A stretch of DNA of 38,796 bases from the NCBI RefSeq assembly GCF_000420405.1, contig NZ_ATUW01000012.1:1-38796 (forward strand), given 5' to 3'. The notes under the pieces were generated by a model. It saw nothing but the letters and a program-made list of their open reading frames with translations, ran no database searches and was not told the DNA's origin. Below, piece by piece: positions 15,598-23,967 of this stretch. This DNA comes from Winkia neuii subsp. neuii DSM 8576 (GTDB taxonomy: Bacteria > Actinomycetota > Actinomycetes > Actinomycetales > Actinomycetaceae). Each line of letters opens with the position of its first letter. Within the stretch, counting starts at the first letter, position 1. The position numbers and the translations under genes were made by a program.

Positions 15598-16029
15598 CTA
15601 GTTGCCCTGAGCGGGGGAGTTCGGGTCGGAAGGCTGCGGCCCGCGTCCCTGGTCAAAGTGCTGGGGTGGAATGGGCTGCTGGGTAAGCGGCACCTGCGGG
15701 GGCTGGGCGGGCTGGGGAGGCTGCCCCTGAAGCGGCGGTTGGCCTTGAACCGGCTGCTGGTACTGTGCGGGTTGGCTGGGCTGCTGAACGGGCTGCTGGC
15801 CTTGAACCGGCTGCTGGTACTGTGCGGGTTGGCCGGGCTGGGCCTGAACCTGGCTCTGCTGAATCTGCCCGGCCTGTGAAGTGGACCCGTCGTCCTCGGA
15901 AAGTTCGCGCATTTCTTTCTTCAGCACCTTGGCGGACTGGCCTAGGGAGCGGGCAATGTCGGGAAGCTTTGATGCCCCAAACACCACCAGCAAAACGATC
16001 AGAATGATTACGAAATGGCTGGGCTTCAT
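15598..16029 (-). CDS. tatA: Twin-arginine translocase TatA/TatE, Gln/Pro-rich tail
   Basis: The single N-terminal helix (HFVIILIVLLVVFGASKLPD) is followed by an amphipathic helix (IARSLGQSAKVLKKEM), the signature of TatA. TatA forms the membrane-thinning or pore oligomer. The remaining roughly 95 residues are an unusual low-complexity Gln/Pro tail with two copies of AQYQQPVQGQ, encoded by a DNA direct repeat. Total length is 143, against about 60-100 for most TatA proteins. The start overlaps the tatB stop as ATGA, so translation is coupled. Confidence 0.95.
   Translation of the reverse strand: MKPSHFVIILIVLLVVFGASKLPDIARSLGQSAKVLKKEMRELSEDDGSTSQAGQIQQSQVQAQPGQPAQYQQPVQGQQPVQQPSQPAQYQQPVQGQPPLQGQPPQPAQPPQVPLTQQPIPPQHFDQGRGPQPSDPNSPAQGN
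15741..15840. repeat. Direct repeat within tatA
   Basis: A 43-base unit at 15741-15783 recurs at 15798-15840 with one mismatch, a 57-base (19-codon) period. It encodes the repeated Gln/Pro segment of TatA and is a candidate for copy-number variation. Confidence 0.85.
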
Positions 16030-16442
16030 TGGTTACCTCCGCAGGTTCCGGTTTCTTTGGGAGCGGGCTGTGCCGCCCCGGTTTTTGTGGTAGCGGGCGT
16101 TTGTTCCGCCCCGGGGTTGTTGGTGGGCTTCGTGGGCTGGGCGGGCTTGCGGGCCTGCTTCATCCACTCGTTTAGTTCTTCCTGGACCGCTTCGCGCACC
16201 ATCTGTTTCGGATTGTATTTAGACAGGTCGAAATCGCGCAGCATTTGCAGGTTTTTAATATCTTGCTCGGTGAGGCCAGCCGAATCGGCCAGGGTTTCGG
16301 CACGTAGCCGGGCCGACCATTTCCTGAAGGAGGCTAGGGCAGAGCGCAACCCGTGCAGAGCCTGGGCCACAGATTTGGGGCCCAGCAGCAGAGCCGCCAA
16401 AACCAGAATAATAAGGAATTCGGCTCCATCTATTCCGAACAT
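16026..16442 (-). CDS. tatB: Twin-arginine translocase TatB
   Basis: The N-terminus, MFGIDGAEFLIILVLAALLL, is followed by GPK and a long amphipathic helix (LRSALASFRKWSARLRAE). This is the TatB pattern, with the polar Glu8 early in the helix. TatB bridges substrate-loaded TatC and TatA. At 138 residues the length is normal. The tail is Pro/Thr-rich. It is the first gene of the tat operon, about 100 bases after the Dms catalytic subunit. No clear terminator separates them, so read-through from the catalytic gene is possible. Confidence 0.93.
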   Translation of the reverse strand: MFGIDGAEFLIILVLAALLLGPKSVAQALHGLRSALASFRKWSARLRAETLADSAGLTEQDIKNLQMLRDFDLSKYNPKQMVREAVQEELNEWMKQARKPAQPTKPTNNPGAEQTPATTKTGAAQPAPKETGTCGGNQ

Positions 16443-16539
16443 GGCACCTCCCTTGCCGTACTTATCGCGCTAGTTGCCTAGCTGCTCCATAGTCTACCCG
16501 CAGCGGTATTTGCCTCCGCCTGGCCTCCTCGGCGCGTAC

Positions 16540-19080
16540 TTAGGCTTTTACTGCCTGCGCCAAGATTGTGTGCACGCCCATGCCCTTGGCGATTGGGGTG
16601 GGGTGCAAAGACGAGAGGGTGTTGACCGACCCCGCCACGTCTACAGGCTTTTTGGGGTTGGCACCTGCCGGGGGCTTTACTTCCGAGGCCGGGCGCGGGT
16701 CATACCAGGCCCCCTGCGGCACAGACATGGTCCCCGGAGCGATGCGGGTGGTCACCTTGGCGGGCAGGCGGATGGTGCCGCGGTCGTTGTAAACGAATAC
16801 TAGGTCGCCGTTTTCGATGCCGCGTTCCTTCGCGTCTGCCGGGTTGATCCACACGGTTTGAATGTGTGCTTCTTTTAGCCAGGGTACGTTCCCGTACGAG
16901 GAGTGCGTGCGTGCCTTGAAGTGGTGGCCAATAACCTGGAGCGGATATTTTTTGTTGGTGGCTGCGTCCTCGGCGCCTTCCCACGTGTTCACATGTTCGG
17001 GCAGGGCCGTAATAGTGTCGCCGGCCAGCTTGGGGCGGAAGTTGCCAAAGGTCCACTTTTGGGCCATCTTTTGAAGGCGTTCAGAATAGATCTCTATTTT
17101 TCCCGAGGGCGTAGACAGCGGGTTTGCGTCCGGATCTTTGCGGAAGTCTTCCATCGAGATGGTGGCGCCCATGTTTTTGCGGAATATGCCCATCTTTTTC
17201 CACTCTTCGTAGGTGGGTAAATCTGGGTCTTCGGCATGCCCGGTGTCGACGGTTTCCTTCAGCCACTGTTCGCGGGTCTTCCCGCCGGTGAACTGATCTT
17301 TGATGCCGAGTTTTTCGGCTAGGGCAGTGCAAATGTCGAAGATGGATTTGCATTCGTACAGCGGCTCGATGGCCTGCTCGGAGACGATGCCGTAGGCCAT
17401 GGGGGTGGCGTTTTCGCCGGGATGGTAGTCGGATTCTTCGGCGGTGGACGTGCCCGGCAGCAGGTAGTCCGAATAGCGTGCTGTAACTGTTTGCATGATG
17501 TCGCACGTTACGATCAGTTCGCACTTGGATTCGTCGCGCAGGATTTCTACCGAATGGTTGTTGTCGCCGGTCTGATTTACCAGCGAGTTCGACCCGTAGT
17601 TGAACACCGCTTTGATGGGCGTGGCAAGGCGGGTGTTGGTGGGGTTGCCGCCCTCGTCAACTGGTACCTTCAGGGAGCGCACCCCAAGCTCCGGTTTTAG
17701 CCCAACCCCGGAATTGAAGGTGTCCATTTGTGGCCCGTGTTCAATGGCATCTAACCAGCTGAAAACCGAAATGATCTTCATGGACGGGTTCTTGACGTCC
17801 TCGTAAAAAGTCTTTGTCACGGGCAGGGACACCCCGCCCTCGCGCGCGCCCGGCCCGCCCCCGGCAATACCCACGTTCCCGGTTACGCAAGCCAACAGGA
17901 AGATAGCTCGGGCCACATTTTCGCCGTTGGCGTGCCGCTGCGGGCCCCACCCCTGGGTGATGGCGCACGGTTTAGCCCCCGCAATGTCGCGTGCCAACTG
18001 GCGAATCCGCCCGGCGGGCACCCCCGTAATCTTCGCGGCCCACTGCGGAGTTTTCTCGATCCCGTCTTTGCCCTTCCCTTCCAGGTAGGAGCGGTAGGAG
18101 GCGTTCTTGGGAGCGCCTGCGGGCATGTGAGCTTCGTCGAAGCCAACGCAATACTTGTCTAAGAAGGCCTGGTCGTGCAGGTTTTCTTGCAGCATTACGT
18201 AAATCATTCCGGCCACCAAAGCTGCGTCCGTGCCCGGGCGCAGGGGCACCCACTCGTCGCCAAGTGCCACCGACGTTTCTGAATAGCGCGGGTCGATAAC
18301 AATGGTCTTGACCCCACTTTTACGCTTGGTTGCCTGCGTGACGAAGGTCTGCCCGCCGCCGGACATGCGGGTCTCGAGCGGGTTGTTGCCGAACATGACC
18401 TGCAATTTTGCGTTCGCGGCGTCGTCAAAGCTGTTGGCAGCCTGCCAGTCGCCGTAAAAATACGGGTAGGCCTGAGTGATGTTAGTAGTCGAATAGTCAG
18501 AGTAGTGGTCCAAGTATCCGCCGAAAGCGCTGAGTAGGCGAGCCATGGGCGTCTGCTCCGGCGGCCACGAGCAAGCCATCGTGGAGCCCAAGACGCCGGT
18601 GCCGTATTGGATGTAGAAGCATTCGTTGCCCCAGTTGGCCTTCAGCTGTTTCATCTTGTCTGCGATTTCGGTTAGGGCCTGCTCCCAGCTGATTGGCACC
18701 CACTTCCCGTCGCCGCGCTTCGTGCCGGGTTTGCGCTTCATAGGGCGCTTTAGCCGTTGCGGGTTGTAGATGCGTTGGCGCATCGAACGCCCACGAGGGC
18801 AGGCACGCACCTGTTGTGAACCGAGCGTGTCGTTTCCGGTGTTGTCTGGCAACACTCGGATGACCCGCCCGTCTTTGACCTGCAGGCGCAGCGGGCAGCG
18901 GGACCCGCAGTTGACGGTGCAGGCGCTCCAGACAGTCTTGTCGGCGCTAGTGGCGCCCGTGCCGTTGGCAACTAGCTTCTTTGGAGCGGGCCCCGGCTTG
19001 GACGAGCAAGCCACGAGCGCCCCCGTGCTCCCAGCTAGTGCGGACCACTTCAGAAATTGCCTCCTGGAGGGATTAGCCAT
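16540..19080 (-). CDS. dmsA: DMSO reductase family catalytic subunit, Tat lipoprotein (paralogue 2, DmsA-like)
   Basis: The 846-residue molybdopterin enzyme begins with a twin-arginine signal (SRRQFLKW, Arg 6-7) and has a lipobox LVAC (Cys25), so lipid anchoring outside the membrane is likely. The Fe-S cluster ligands are C54, C58, C62 and C94. YGTGVLGSTMACSWPPEQ, then SDYSTTN with the probable molybdenum ligand Ser197, resembles E. coli DmsA more closely than the first paralogue does. The ATG is preceded by AAAGGAG at a good distance. It lies upstream of tatBAC in the same orientation. No B or C subunit is adjacent, so it presumably pairs with the dmsBC genes 11 kb away. S-oxide or N-oxide reduction is the expected activity. 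Confidence 0.93.
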   Translation of the reverse strand: MANPSRRQFLKWSALAGSTGALVACSSKPGPAPKKLVANGTGATSADKTVWSACTVNCGSRCPLRLQVKDGRVIRVLPDNTGNDTLGSQQVRACPRGRSMRQRIYNPQRLKRPMKRKPGTKRGDGKWVPISWEQALTEIADKMKQLKANWGNECFYIQYGTGVLGSTMACSWPPEQTPMARLLSAFGGYLDHYSDYSTTNITQAYPYFYGDWQAANSFDDAANAKLQVMFGNNPLETRMSGGGQTFVTQATKRKSGVKTIVIDPRYSETSVALGDEWVPLRPGTDAALVAGMIYVMLQENLHDQAFLDKYCVGFDEAHMPAGAPKNASYRSYLEGKGKDGIEKTPQWAAKITGVPAGRIRQLARDIAGAKPCAITQGWGPQRHANGENVARAIFLLACVTGNVGIAGGGPGAREGGVSLPVTKTFYEDVKNPSMKIISVFSWLDAIEHGPQMDTFNSGVGLKPELGVRSLKVPVDEGGNPTNTRLATPIKAVFNYGSNSLVNQTGDNNHSVEILRDESKCELIVTCDIMQTVTARYSDYLLPGTSTAEESDYHPGENATPMAYGIVSEQAIEPLYECKSIFDICTALAEKLGIKDQFTGGKTREQWLKETVDTGHAEDPDLPTYEEWKKMGIFRKNMGATISMEDFRKDPDANPLSTPSGKIEIYSERLQKMAQKWTFGNFRPKLAGDTITALPEHVNTWEGAEDAATNKKYPLQVIGHHFKARTHSSYGNVPWLKEAHIQTVWINPADAKERGIENGDLVFVYNDRGTIRLPAKVTTRIAPGTMSVPQGAWYDPRPASEVKPPAGANPKKPVDVAGSVNTLSSLHPTPIAKGMGVHTILAQAVKA

Positions 19081-19138
19081 GACTGCTCCTTTCTACATGG
19101 GCTGGCCACCTGGTGAAATACGAGACTAAGTGACAGGT

Positions 19139-19150
19139 GACGTATACGTC
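19139..19150. promoter_or_regulatory. Perfect 12-bp palindrome upstream of dmsA paralogue 2
   Basis: GACGTATACGTC is its own reverse complement. It lies about 59 bases before the dmsA ATG and is followed by a looser GACG...CGTC pair. It is a candidate activator or repressor site. It does not resemble an FNR or NarL consensus, nor the ATTAGA-type site of paralogue 1. Confidence 0.4.
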
Positions 19151-19379
19151 TGGGACGTTTGGGAACCGTCGTTAAAAGTCCAGGTCACAGCAGGTTTGAA
19201 GAGGGGTGTGCCACTCGCTGGACCCGGCGAAAATACCAGAATTAGGTAACAGGAGCCTTCCCAATCGCAGCTGTCTGCGCCGTTTGACCTGGGGAAAGCG
19301 GCATACGCGCGCCGCGCGTCGGGCAAGTCGGCCAAACCTGCCAGCACCAATGTGGCAGGCAAGCACCAGGGTGGGGCTC

Positions 19380-19385
19380 TATAGT
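19380..19385 (+). promoter_or_regulatory. -10 element for leaderless gluQRS mRNA
   Basis: TATAGT ends 6 bases before the GTG start at 19392, so transcription would begin at or next to the start codon. No Shine-Dalgarno sequence at a proper distance is present. The -35 is weak. Confidence 0.5.
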
Positions 19386-19391
19386 CGAGGC

Positions 19392-20324
19392 GTGAAGAAA
19401 AAATCTGCAGGCAGGTACGCGCCCTCGCCCTCGGGGGATCTACATGTGGGCAACTTGCGCACGGCACTGCTGGCGTGGGTGGGCGCTCGCGGCAGCGGAC
19501 GGCGCTTTGTAATGCGAGTCGAAGATATTGACGCGGAACGTTCTTCGCGCGCCGCCGGAAAACGCCAGCTCGAAGACCTGGCCGCCCTGGGCCTGGATTG
19601 GGACGAGCTGTACTGGCAAAGTGAGGCGGCCTCCCGCCACCAGCGGGCGTTAGAACAGTTGCTTGCAGGTGGGCACGTGTTTGAGTGCTATTGTTCGCGC
19701 CGCGAAATTCGGGAGGCGGCTTCAGCCCCCCATGTGCCGCCAGGATTCTACCCGGGCACCTGTTTGCACCTTACCGAGGGCGAACGGCAGGGGGCGCGGA
19801 AGCGTTTGGCTGCGGCGGGGCGCGCCCCTGCACTGCGACTGCGCGGGGGAAAAACTTGGCGCGTACACGATCTGTATGCCGGGGATGTGGAAGGCAAGGT
19901 TGACCACCTGGTGTTGCGGCGTGGGGACGGGCAGCTGGCTTACAACCTGGTGTGCGTAGTAGACGACGGCGATGAGGGTGTAGATCAGGTAGTGCGCGGG
20001 GCCGACCTGCTTGGGGCCGCGCCCGCCCAGGCCTACCTGGCGCACCTGCTCGGTTTGCCGAAGGTGGTTGAATATGCGCATGTGCCTCTGGTGCTGGGCC
20101 CATCCGGGGCGCGGCTGGCCAAACGGGACGGGGCGGTCACCCTGCGACAGCTGCGCGAAGGGGGCATGTCCGTTGGGGGCATAATCTCTATGATTGCAGC
20201 TTCCTTGGGGTTCGAGGGCGTAGATTCAGCCTCCGGGCTGCTGGAAGAAATGGCAGCGCGCCCGGGCAAGCACCCACTAGCTGGTATTAGCGAGCGCGAA
20301 TGGACTTTCCGCCCTCGGCAATAG
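19392..20324 (+). CDS. gluQRS: Glutamyl-Q tRNA(Asp) synthetase
   Basis: This 310-residue GluRS paralogue lacks an anticodon-binding domain. It activates glutamate and transfers it to the queuosine base at position 34 of tRNA(Asp). The class I motif PSPSGDLHVGNLRTALL (HIGH equivalent) is near the N-terminus. Zn ligands CYC, Tyr and Cys (in GFYPGTC) follow, and the KMSKS equivalent is RLAKRD. The GTG at 19392 was chosen because the preceding in-frame sequence shows no protein character and a -10 box sits just upstream. The length fits the family (about 300). It is a single-gene unit. Confidence 0.93.
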   Translation: MKKKSAGRYAPSPSGDLHVGNLRTALLAWVGARGSGRRFVMRVEDIDAERSSRAAGKRQLEDLAALGLDWDELYWQSEAASRHQRALEQLLAGGHVFECYCSRREIREAASAPHVPPGFYPGTCLHLTEGERQGARKRLAAAGRAPALRLRGGKTWRVHDLYAGDVEGKVDHLVLRRGDGQLAYNLVCVVDDGDEGVDQVVRGADLLGAAPAQAYLAHLLGLPKVVEYAHVPLVLGPSGARLAKRDGAVTLRQLREGGMSVGGIISMIAASLGFEGVDSASGLLEEMAARPGKHPLAGISEREWTFRPRQ

Positions 20325-20415
20325 GGTGCGAAACCGCAGCGGCAACCGGGGTGCTAAATAGAAAGGGCCGGGTAGCTACCTAGCCGGCGTTGGCAGCCGC
20401 CCGGTGTTTGCTCAG

Positions 20416-20643
20416 CTATTTTGCGGCCGTGTCGGACTCGGCGTCAGTATAGGTCAGAATGTCCGTGACCTGGCAATTTAGTGCTTCACACAGGGAATTG
20501 AGGGTGGTGAAGCGGATGGCTCGCGCCTTCCCGGTTTTCAGGTTGGACAGGTTAGCCATAGTGAGGCCAACCTTTTTGGACAGCTCGGTTAGGGACATCT
20601 GCCGTTCGAGCAGGATTCGATCCAAAGTTACTTTGATGGCCAT
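20416..20643 (-). CDS. Small XRE-type helix-turn-helix regulator (YozG-like)
   Basis: The 75-residue protein consists of one Cro/C1-type helix-turn-helix (LTELSKKVGLTMANLSNLKTG) and the typical C-terminal LCEALNCQVTDIL. The ATG at 20643 lies two bases after the stop of the DUF2975 gene. This HTH and DUF2975 pair is a common two-gene module in Gram-positive bacteria. A longer open frame reaches 20844 but runs inside the membrane-protein gene and has no protein character. Autoregulation through the inverted repeats at 21171-21211 is an inference. Confidence 0.9.
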   Translation of the reverse strand: MAIKVTLDRILLERQMSLTELSKKVGLTMANLSNLKTGKARAIRFTTLNSLCEALNCQVTDILTYTDAESDTAAK

Positions 20644-20645
20644 GG

Positions 20646-21131
20646 CTATACCGTCAGTTCGTTTTCGACCCAGGCCTCGGTGGCAGCCTGGAAAATTGTG
20701 CCCGTAACTAAGAAAAACACCCACCCCGCAGCTGCCAGCGCAAGGGCCAGAATCTCTAAAGCCAGCAGCGAGATGTGGTTTAGAGGGCTGATCGCGTTGA
20801 ACAGTATGGAGGCCGCAAGGTAGTAGATGGCGGCGGCCAGGCAAATGTGGCGGGCGTAACCGATCAGCTGCAGAGCGCGCGGCGAAAATACTTTCTTTTG
20901 TTCCACCAGTAGCAGCATCTTGTAGGCCAGCGCCAGGATGGCTAAGCCTGGAAGAGTGGCGATAATTGCCCCCACGAGCACAGGGTATTGCAGGTGAGCC
21001 ATTTCGGGCCAGGCCTGCGCGCTAGTCATGCTCTCTAACCACAAAGCCGGCCAAGACAGGACTATGGCGCCCGCAAGCACTGCCAAGAGAATGCGAGCTA
21101 GGAGCGTGTGTGGTCTGATACGTGAACTCAT
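20646..21131 (-). CDS. DUF2975 family membrane protein
   Basis: The 161-residue protein has four predicted membrane helices (about residues 13-32, 47-70, 92-113 and 120-145) and a conserved-looking FSPRALQLIGYAR connecting loop. The arrangement matches DUF2975, whose partner is nearly always a small HTH protein, as here. The function is unknown; in such pairs the membrane protein may sense or sequester the regulator. AGAGGT precedes the ATG. Confidence 0.85.
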   Translation of the reverse strand: MSSRIRPHTLLARILLAVLAGAIVLSWPALWLESMTSAQAWPEMAHLQYPVLVGAIIATLPGLAILALAYKMLLLVEQKKVFSPRALQLIGYARHICLAAAIYYLAASILFNAISPLNHISLLALEILALALAAAGWVFFLVTGTIFQAATEAWVENELTV

Positions 21132-21170
21132 GGTTTACCTCTCTGGCGGTTGCGGGTGGCAGCCGCCGCA

Positions 21171-21195
21171 ATTGTTATCGTTTATCAATAACAAT
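21171..21195. promoter_or_regulatory. Inverted-repeat operator of the DUF2975/HTH operon
   Basis: ATTGTTAT and ATAACAAT form a perfect 8-base inverted repeat with a 9-base spacer, 40 bases before the ATG. A second palindrome, TATCG-AATAC-CGATA, follows at 21197-21211. Both lie in an AT-rich island in a GC-rich context, and a candidate promoter (TTTATC / TATTGA, minus strand) overlaps them. Confidence 0.55.
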
Positions 21196-21338
21196 ATATC
21201 GAATACCGATAAACATTTGCAAGAGGGCGCGGGCAAGGGCAGCCGGCGGGGGCCGGGTCGCTCTGGGAGCGTGGCCAAGAAAGGGGGCTGCTAGGCGCCA
21301 GGCCGCGGCAGAAGGCGCGCCCGGGAAGGTGCCAGCAG

Positions 21339-22211
21339 CTACCTGGCCGCAGCAGCTTTTTCGTGCTGGCCAACAAGCCGTTCAGCTAAGCCGGTCAGCG
21401 CTTCGGAAGCGCCGCCCTCGATACGCACATCCGCGAAGGGATCACCCTGGCAACGGCCGCGATTGACAATGGCAACCTTTGCCCCGTGTAGAGCGCCTTC
21501 GCGCAACACCATCATCCCGGTCATCACCATGAGCGAAGAACCGACCGTGAGCACTACGTCAGCCACCGAGGCTGCCGCAAAAGAATTCTCCATGGCTTCT
21601 ACGGGCAATTGCTCGCCAAAGAAGATCACATCCGGTTTCAGCAGCCCACCGCAAATAGTGCAGGGGGCCAACACGAAATCTTTGGCCTCGCGCTCGGCGG
21701 CCGGGCGGTCGGCCTCAGCAAGAATGGCCACGTGCTGGGGATCCAAATCGGGTTTTAGATCCGGGTTGAGGCGCCGCAATTCCTTGTCTACGACCTCGCG
21801 CGAAAAGTACTGGCCGCACTTTAGGCAGCGGACGCGGTTGAAGGAACCGTGCAGCTCATAGAGGTTTTTTATGCCCGCACGCGCGTCCAAGCCGTCCACG
21901 TTCTGGGTGGCAACGGCGCTCACCAGCCCTGCCTGTTCCAGCTGTGCCAAAGCCCTGTGGCCGGGGGTGGGCGAGAGAGTCTCCATAGTGCGCCAGGTTT
22001 GCTGATTGCGCATCCACACCCACCGCTGCCACACCGGATCGGATACGAAATCGTCAAATTCTACGGACGGGCGATCCCCCGAACCCGTACCCCGGTAGTC
22101 CGGAATGCCCGCGTCAGTGGACAGGCCCGCCCCCGCAATTACAACTGTTTTCCTCCCCCGCATGAGCGAGGCAAGTTCGTCTAACTGTGCTTCCATGTCA
22201 CTTTGCGCCAT
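21339..22211 (-). CDS. cobB: NAD-dependent protein deacylase, sirtuin family
   Basis: The 290-residue Sir2 enzyme removes acyl groups from lysines using NAD. Visible motifs are GAGLSTDAGIPDYRG (NAD pocket), TQNVDGLD, the catalytic His in LHGS, and two Zn-binding CxxC pairs (CLKC and CTIC). I set the start at the ATG 22211. It is 6 bases after a TATGGT -10-like hexamer and has no proper ribosome binding site, so the message may be leaderless. The open frame extends to 22304 without protein-like sequence. Confidence 0.93.
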   Translation of the reverse strand: MAQSDMEAQLDELASLMRGRKTVVIAGAGLSTDAGIPDYRGTGSGDRPSVEFDDFVSDPVWQRWVWMRNQQTWRTMETLSPTPGHRALAQLEQAGLVSAVATQNVDGLDARAGIKNLYELHGSFNRVRCLKCGQYFSREVVDKELRRLNPDLKPDLDPQHVAILAEADRPAAEREAKDFVLAPCTICGGLLKPDVIFFGEQLPVEAMENSFAAASVADVVLTVGSSLMVMTGMMVLREGALHGAKVAIVNRGRCQGDPFADVRIEGGASEALTGLAERLVGQHEKAAAAR

Positions 22212-22217
22212 GCCTTC

Positions 22218-22223
22218 ACCATA
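22218..22223 (-). promoter_or_regulatory. -10-like element for possibly leaderless cobB
   Basis: TATGGT on the minus strand ends 6 bases before the cobB ATG. The -35 is unclear. Confidence 0.3.
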
Positions 22224-22457
22224 TCGCCACCGCTCCTTTCGAGGGGCGCCGGAGGGCAAAGTGGGTGCAAGGAGCCGAGGGGTAGGGGAATGGCCGCAAG
22301 CCAAGAAGGCCGCGGGCCCGGTTGGAGCGGCACTAGCCCTGCCATGTTAGACCGCGCACGTGGGCACCAAATAGCTTTCATCTGGGCGGGAAAAACAGTT
22401 AGGCTGATATTCCGGTCGGTGCATTATCTGGCACCTAAATGATCGGAGATCCCCAAA

Positions 22458-23915
22458 ATGGCTATTCTTGGTCACTGGCGCCTACACGGCGACGGTAAAT
22501 CAATTGCACCTGGCGAAGTAGTAATGCCGCAGGAGCGCCTATCCTGGCCCCGCACCGCCGGCATTGGCGCCCAGCACGTAGTGGCAATGTTTGGAGCCAC
22601 CTTCCTAGTGCCACTGCTCACCGGTTTCCCGCCCTCGACAACCCTATTCTTCACCGGTATGGGCACCCTGTTGTTTATCCTGATCACCTCGGGAAGGCTG
22701 CCCTCCTACCTGGGATCGTCATTCGCGCTGATCGCTCCCATCGGAGCCGTGACCGGTTACGTTGCCGGCGGGGGCGCCCCCATCGATGCTTCCAAGATGG
22801 CCCTAGCCCAAGGCGGCGTCATCAGTGCCGGACTGGCCCTGTTCGTGGTGGGCGTTATCGTACACTTCGCTGGCGCCCACTGGGTTGACCGCGTGATGCC
22901 CCCGATCGTAACGGGCGCGATCGTGGCACTAATTGGATTCAACCTGGCCCCCGCAGCCTGGAACAACGTAAAACAGGCCCCCGTAACCGCCCTCGTAACC
23001 ATCATTTCCATCCTGGCAATCACCGTGCTGTTCAAAGGAATCATTGGGCGTCTGTCCATCCTGTTCGGGGTACTAATCGGTTACGCCTGCGCCGTGATCC
23101 GCCACGAAGTCAACTTCGACGCCATCGACAAGGCCGCCTGGATTGGTCTGCCCACCTTCCACGCCCCCTCCTTCGACCCCTCGCTGCTGGGACTGTTCGT
23201 GCCCGTGGTGTTAGTGCTGATCGCCGAAAACGTTGGCCACGTCAAATCCGTGTCGGCAATGACAGGCCAACAGCTAGACGACGTTACTGGCCGTGCGCTG
23301 ATGGCCGACGGATTCTCGACAATGCTCGCCGGCTCCGGCGGTGGCTCCGGTACCACCACCTACGCCGAAAACATTGGGGTTATGGCTGCCACCCGCGTCT
23401 ACTCGACCGCAGCTTACATTATTGCCGCGGTGGTCGCCCTCGCCCTGTCCCTGCTGCCCAAGTTTGGGGAAATCATTGCTACCATCCCACCCGGGGTTCT
23501 AGGTGGGGCTTCCACAGTTCTGTACGGCATGATTGGCATGCTGGGCGTTCGCATCTGGGTGCAAAATCAGGTCGACTTTGCTGATCCAGTAAACCTGAAT
23601 ACCGCGGCCGTGTCCATGGTTGTGGCTATAGCCAACTACACCTGGCACTGGGGCGACATGGTGTTCGAGGGCATCGCCCTTGGTTCAGCTGCAGCCATTT
23701 TGGTCTACCACATCATGCGGTGGATCTCGAAGGTTCGCGGCACTAACCTGGAGCAGGCTTCGCCCGCCTCCGCACCCGCAGGGGTGGAGTTGGATTCGCC
23801 CTCTTACGCTAAACGGCACCGGGCCGCTCAGCTTCACGCAGAGGCCGAACAGCTCGAACACGAGGCAGAAGAGATTGAAGCTGACCGCGGATTTGAGCCC
23901 CCGCTCATGAAGTAG
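22458..23915 (+). CDS. Uracil/xanthine permease, NCS2 family
   Basis: The 485-residue polytopic protein is of the UraA/NAT family. The N-terminal segment GIGAQHVVAMFGATFLVPLL and the substrate-site region (VVLVLIAENVGHVKSVSAM, with the family Glu) are typical of uracil permeases. A second signature follows at GGSGTTTYAENIGVMAATRV. The C-terminus has an unusual charged Ala/Glu-rich tail of about 35 residues with coiled-coil character (AEAEQLEHEAEEIEA). GGAGA lies 8 bases before the ATG. It is a single gene followed by a strong hairpin. Uracil is the best guess for the substrate. Xanthine cannot be excluded. Confidence 0.9.
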   Translation: MAILGHWRLHGDGKSIAPGEVVMPQERLSWPRTAGIGAQHVVAMFGATFLVPLLTGFPPSTTLFFTGMGTLLFILITSGRLPSYLGSSFALIAPIGAVTGYVAGGGAPIDASKMALAQGGVISAGLALFVVGVIVHFAGAHWVDRVMPPIVTGAIVALIGFNLAPAAWNNVKQAPVTALVTIISILAITVLFKGIIGRLSILFGVLIGYACAVIRHEVNFDAIDKAAWIGLPTFHAPSFDPSLLGLFVPVVLVLIAENVGHVKSVSAMTGQQLDDVTGRALMADGFSTMLAGSGGGSGTTTYAENIGVMAATRVYSTAAYIIAAVVALALSLLPKFGEIIATIPPGVLGGASTVLYGMIGMLGVRIWVQNQVDFADPVNLNTAAVSMVVAIANYTWHWGDMVFEGIALGSAAAILVYHIMRWISKVRGTNLEQASPASAPAGVELDSPSYAKRHRAAQLHAEAEQLEHEAEEIEADRGFEPPLMK

Positions 23916-23967
23916 CTTGCCTGCTGCGGCGCCGGGCCGGTTGGTGCGGCCTCGCATGCAGTGAAGA

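Larger units (their letters stand above)
19081..19391. other. Divergent intergenic region dmsA/gluQRS
   Basis: This 311-base divergent promoter region contains the dmsA ribosome binding site next to 19080, the palindrome at 19139-19150, a second GACG...CGTC spaced pair at 19154-19171, and a -10 element for gluQRS at 19380-19385. I see no coding sequence. Confidence 0.5.

Noticed and set aside
15741-15840. CRISPR-like direct repeats
   Set aside because: Only two copies, in frame within tatA and encoding a Gln/Pro repeat; no array or cas gene nearby.
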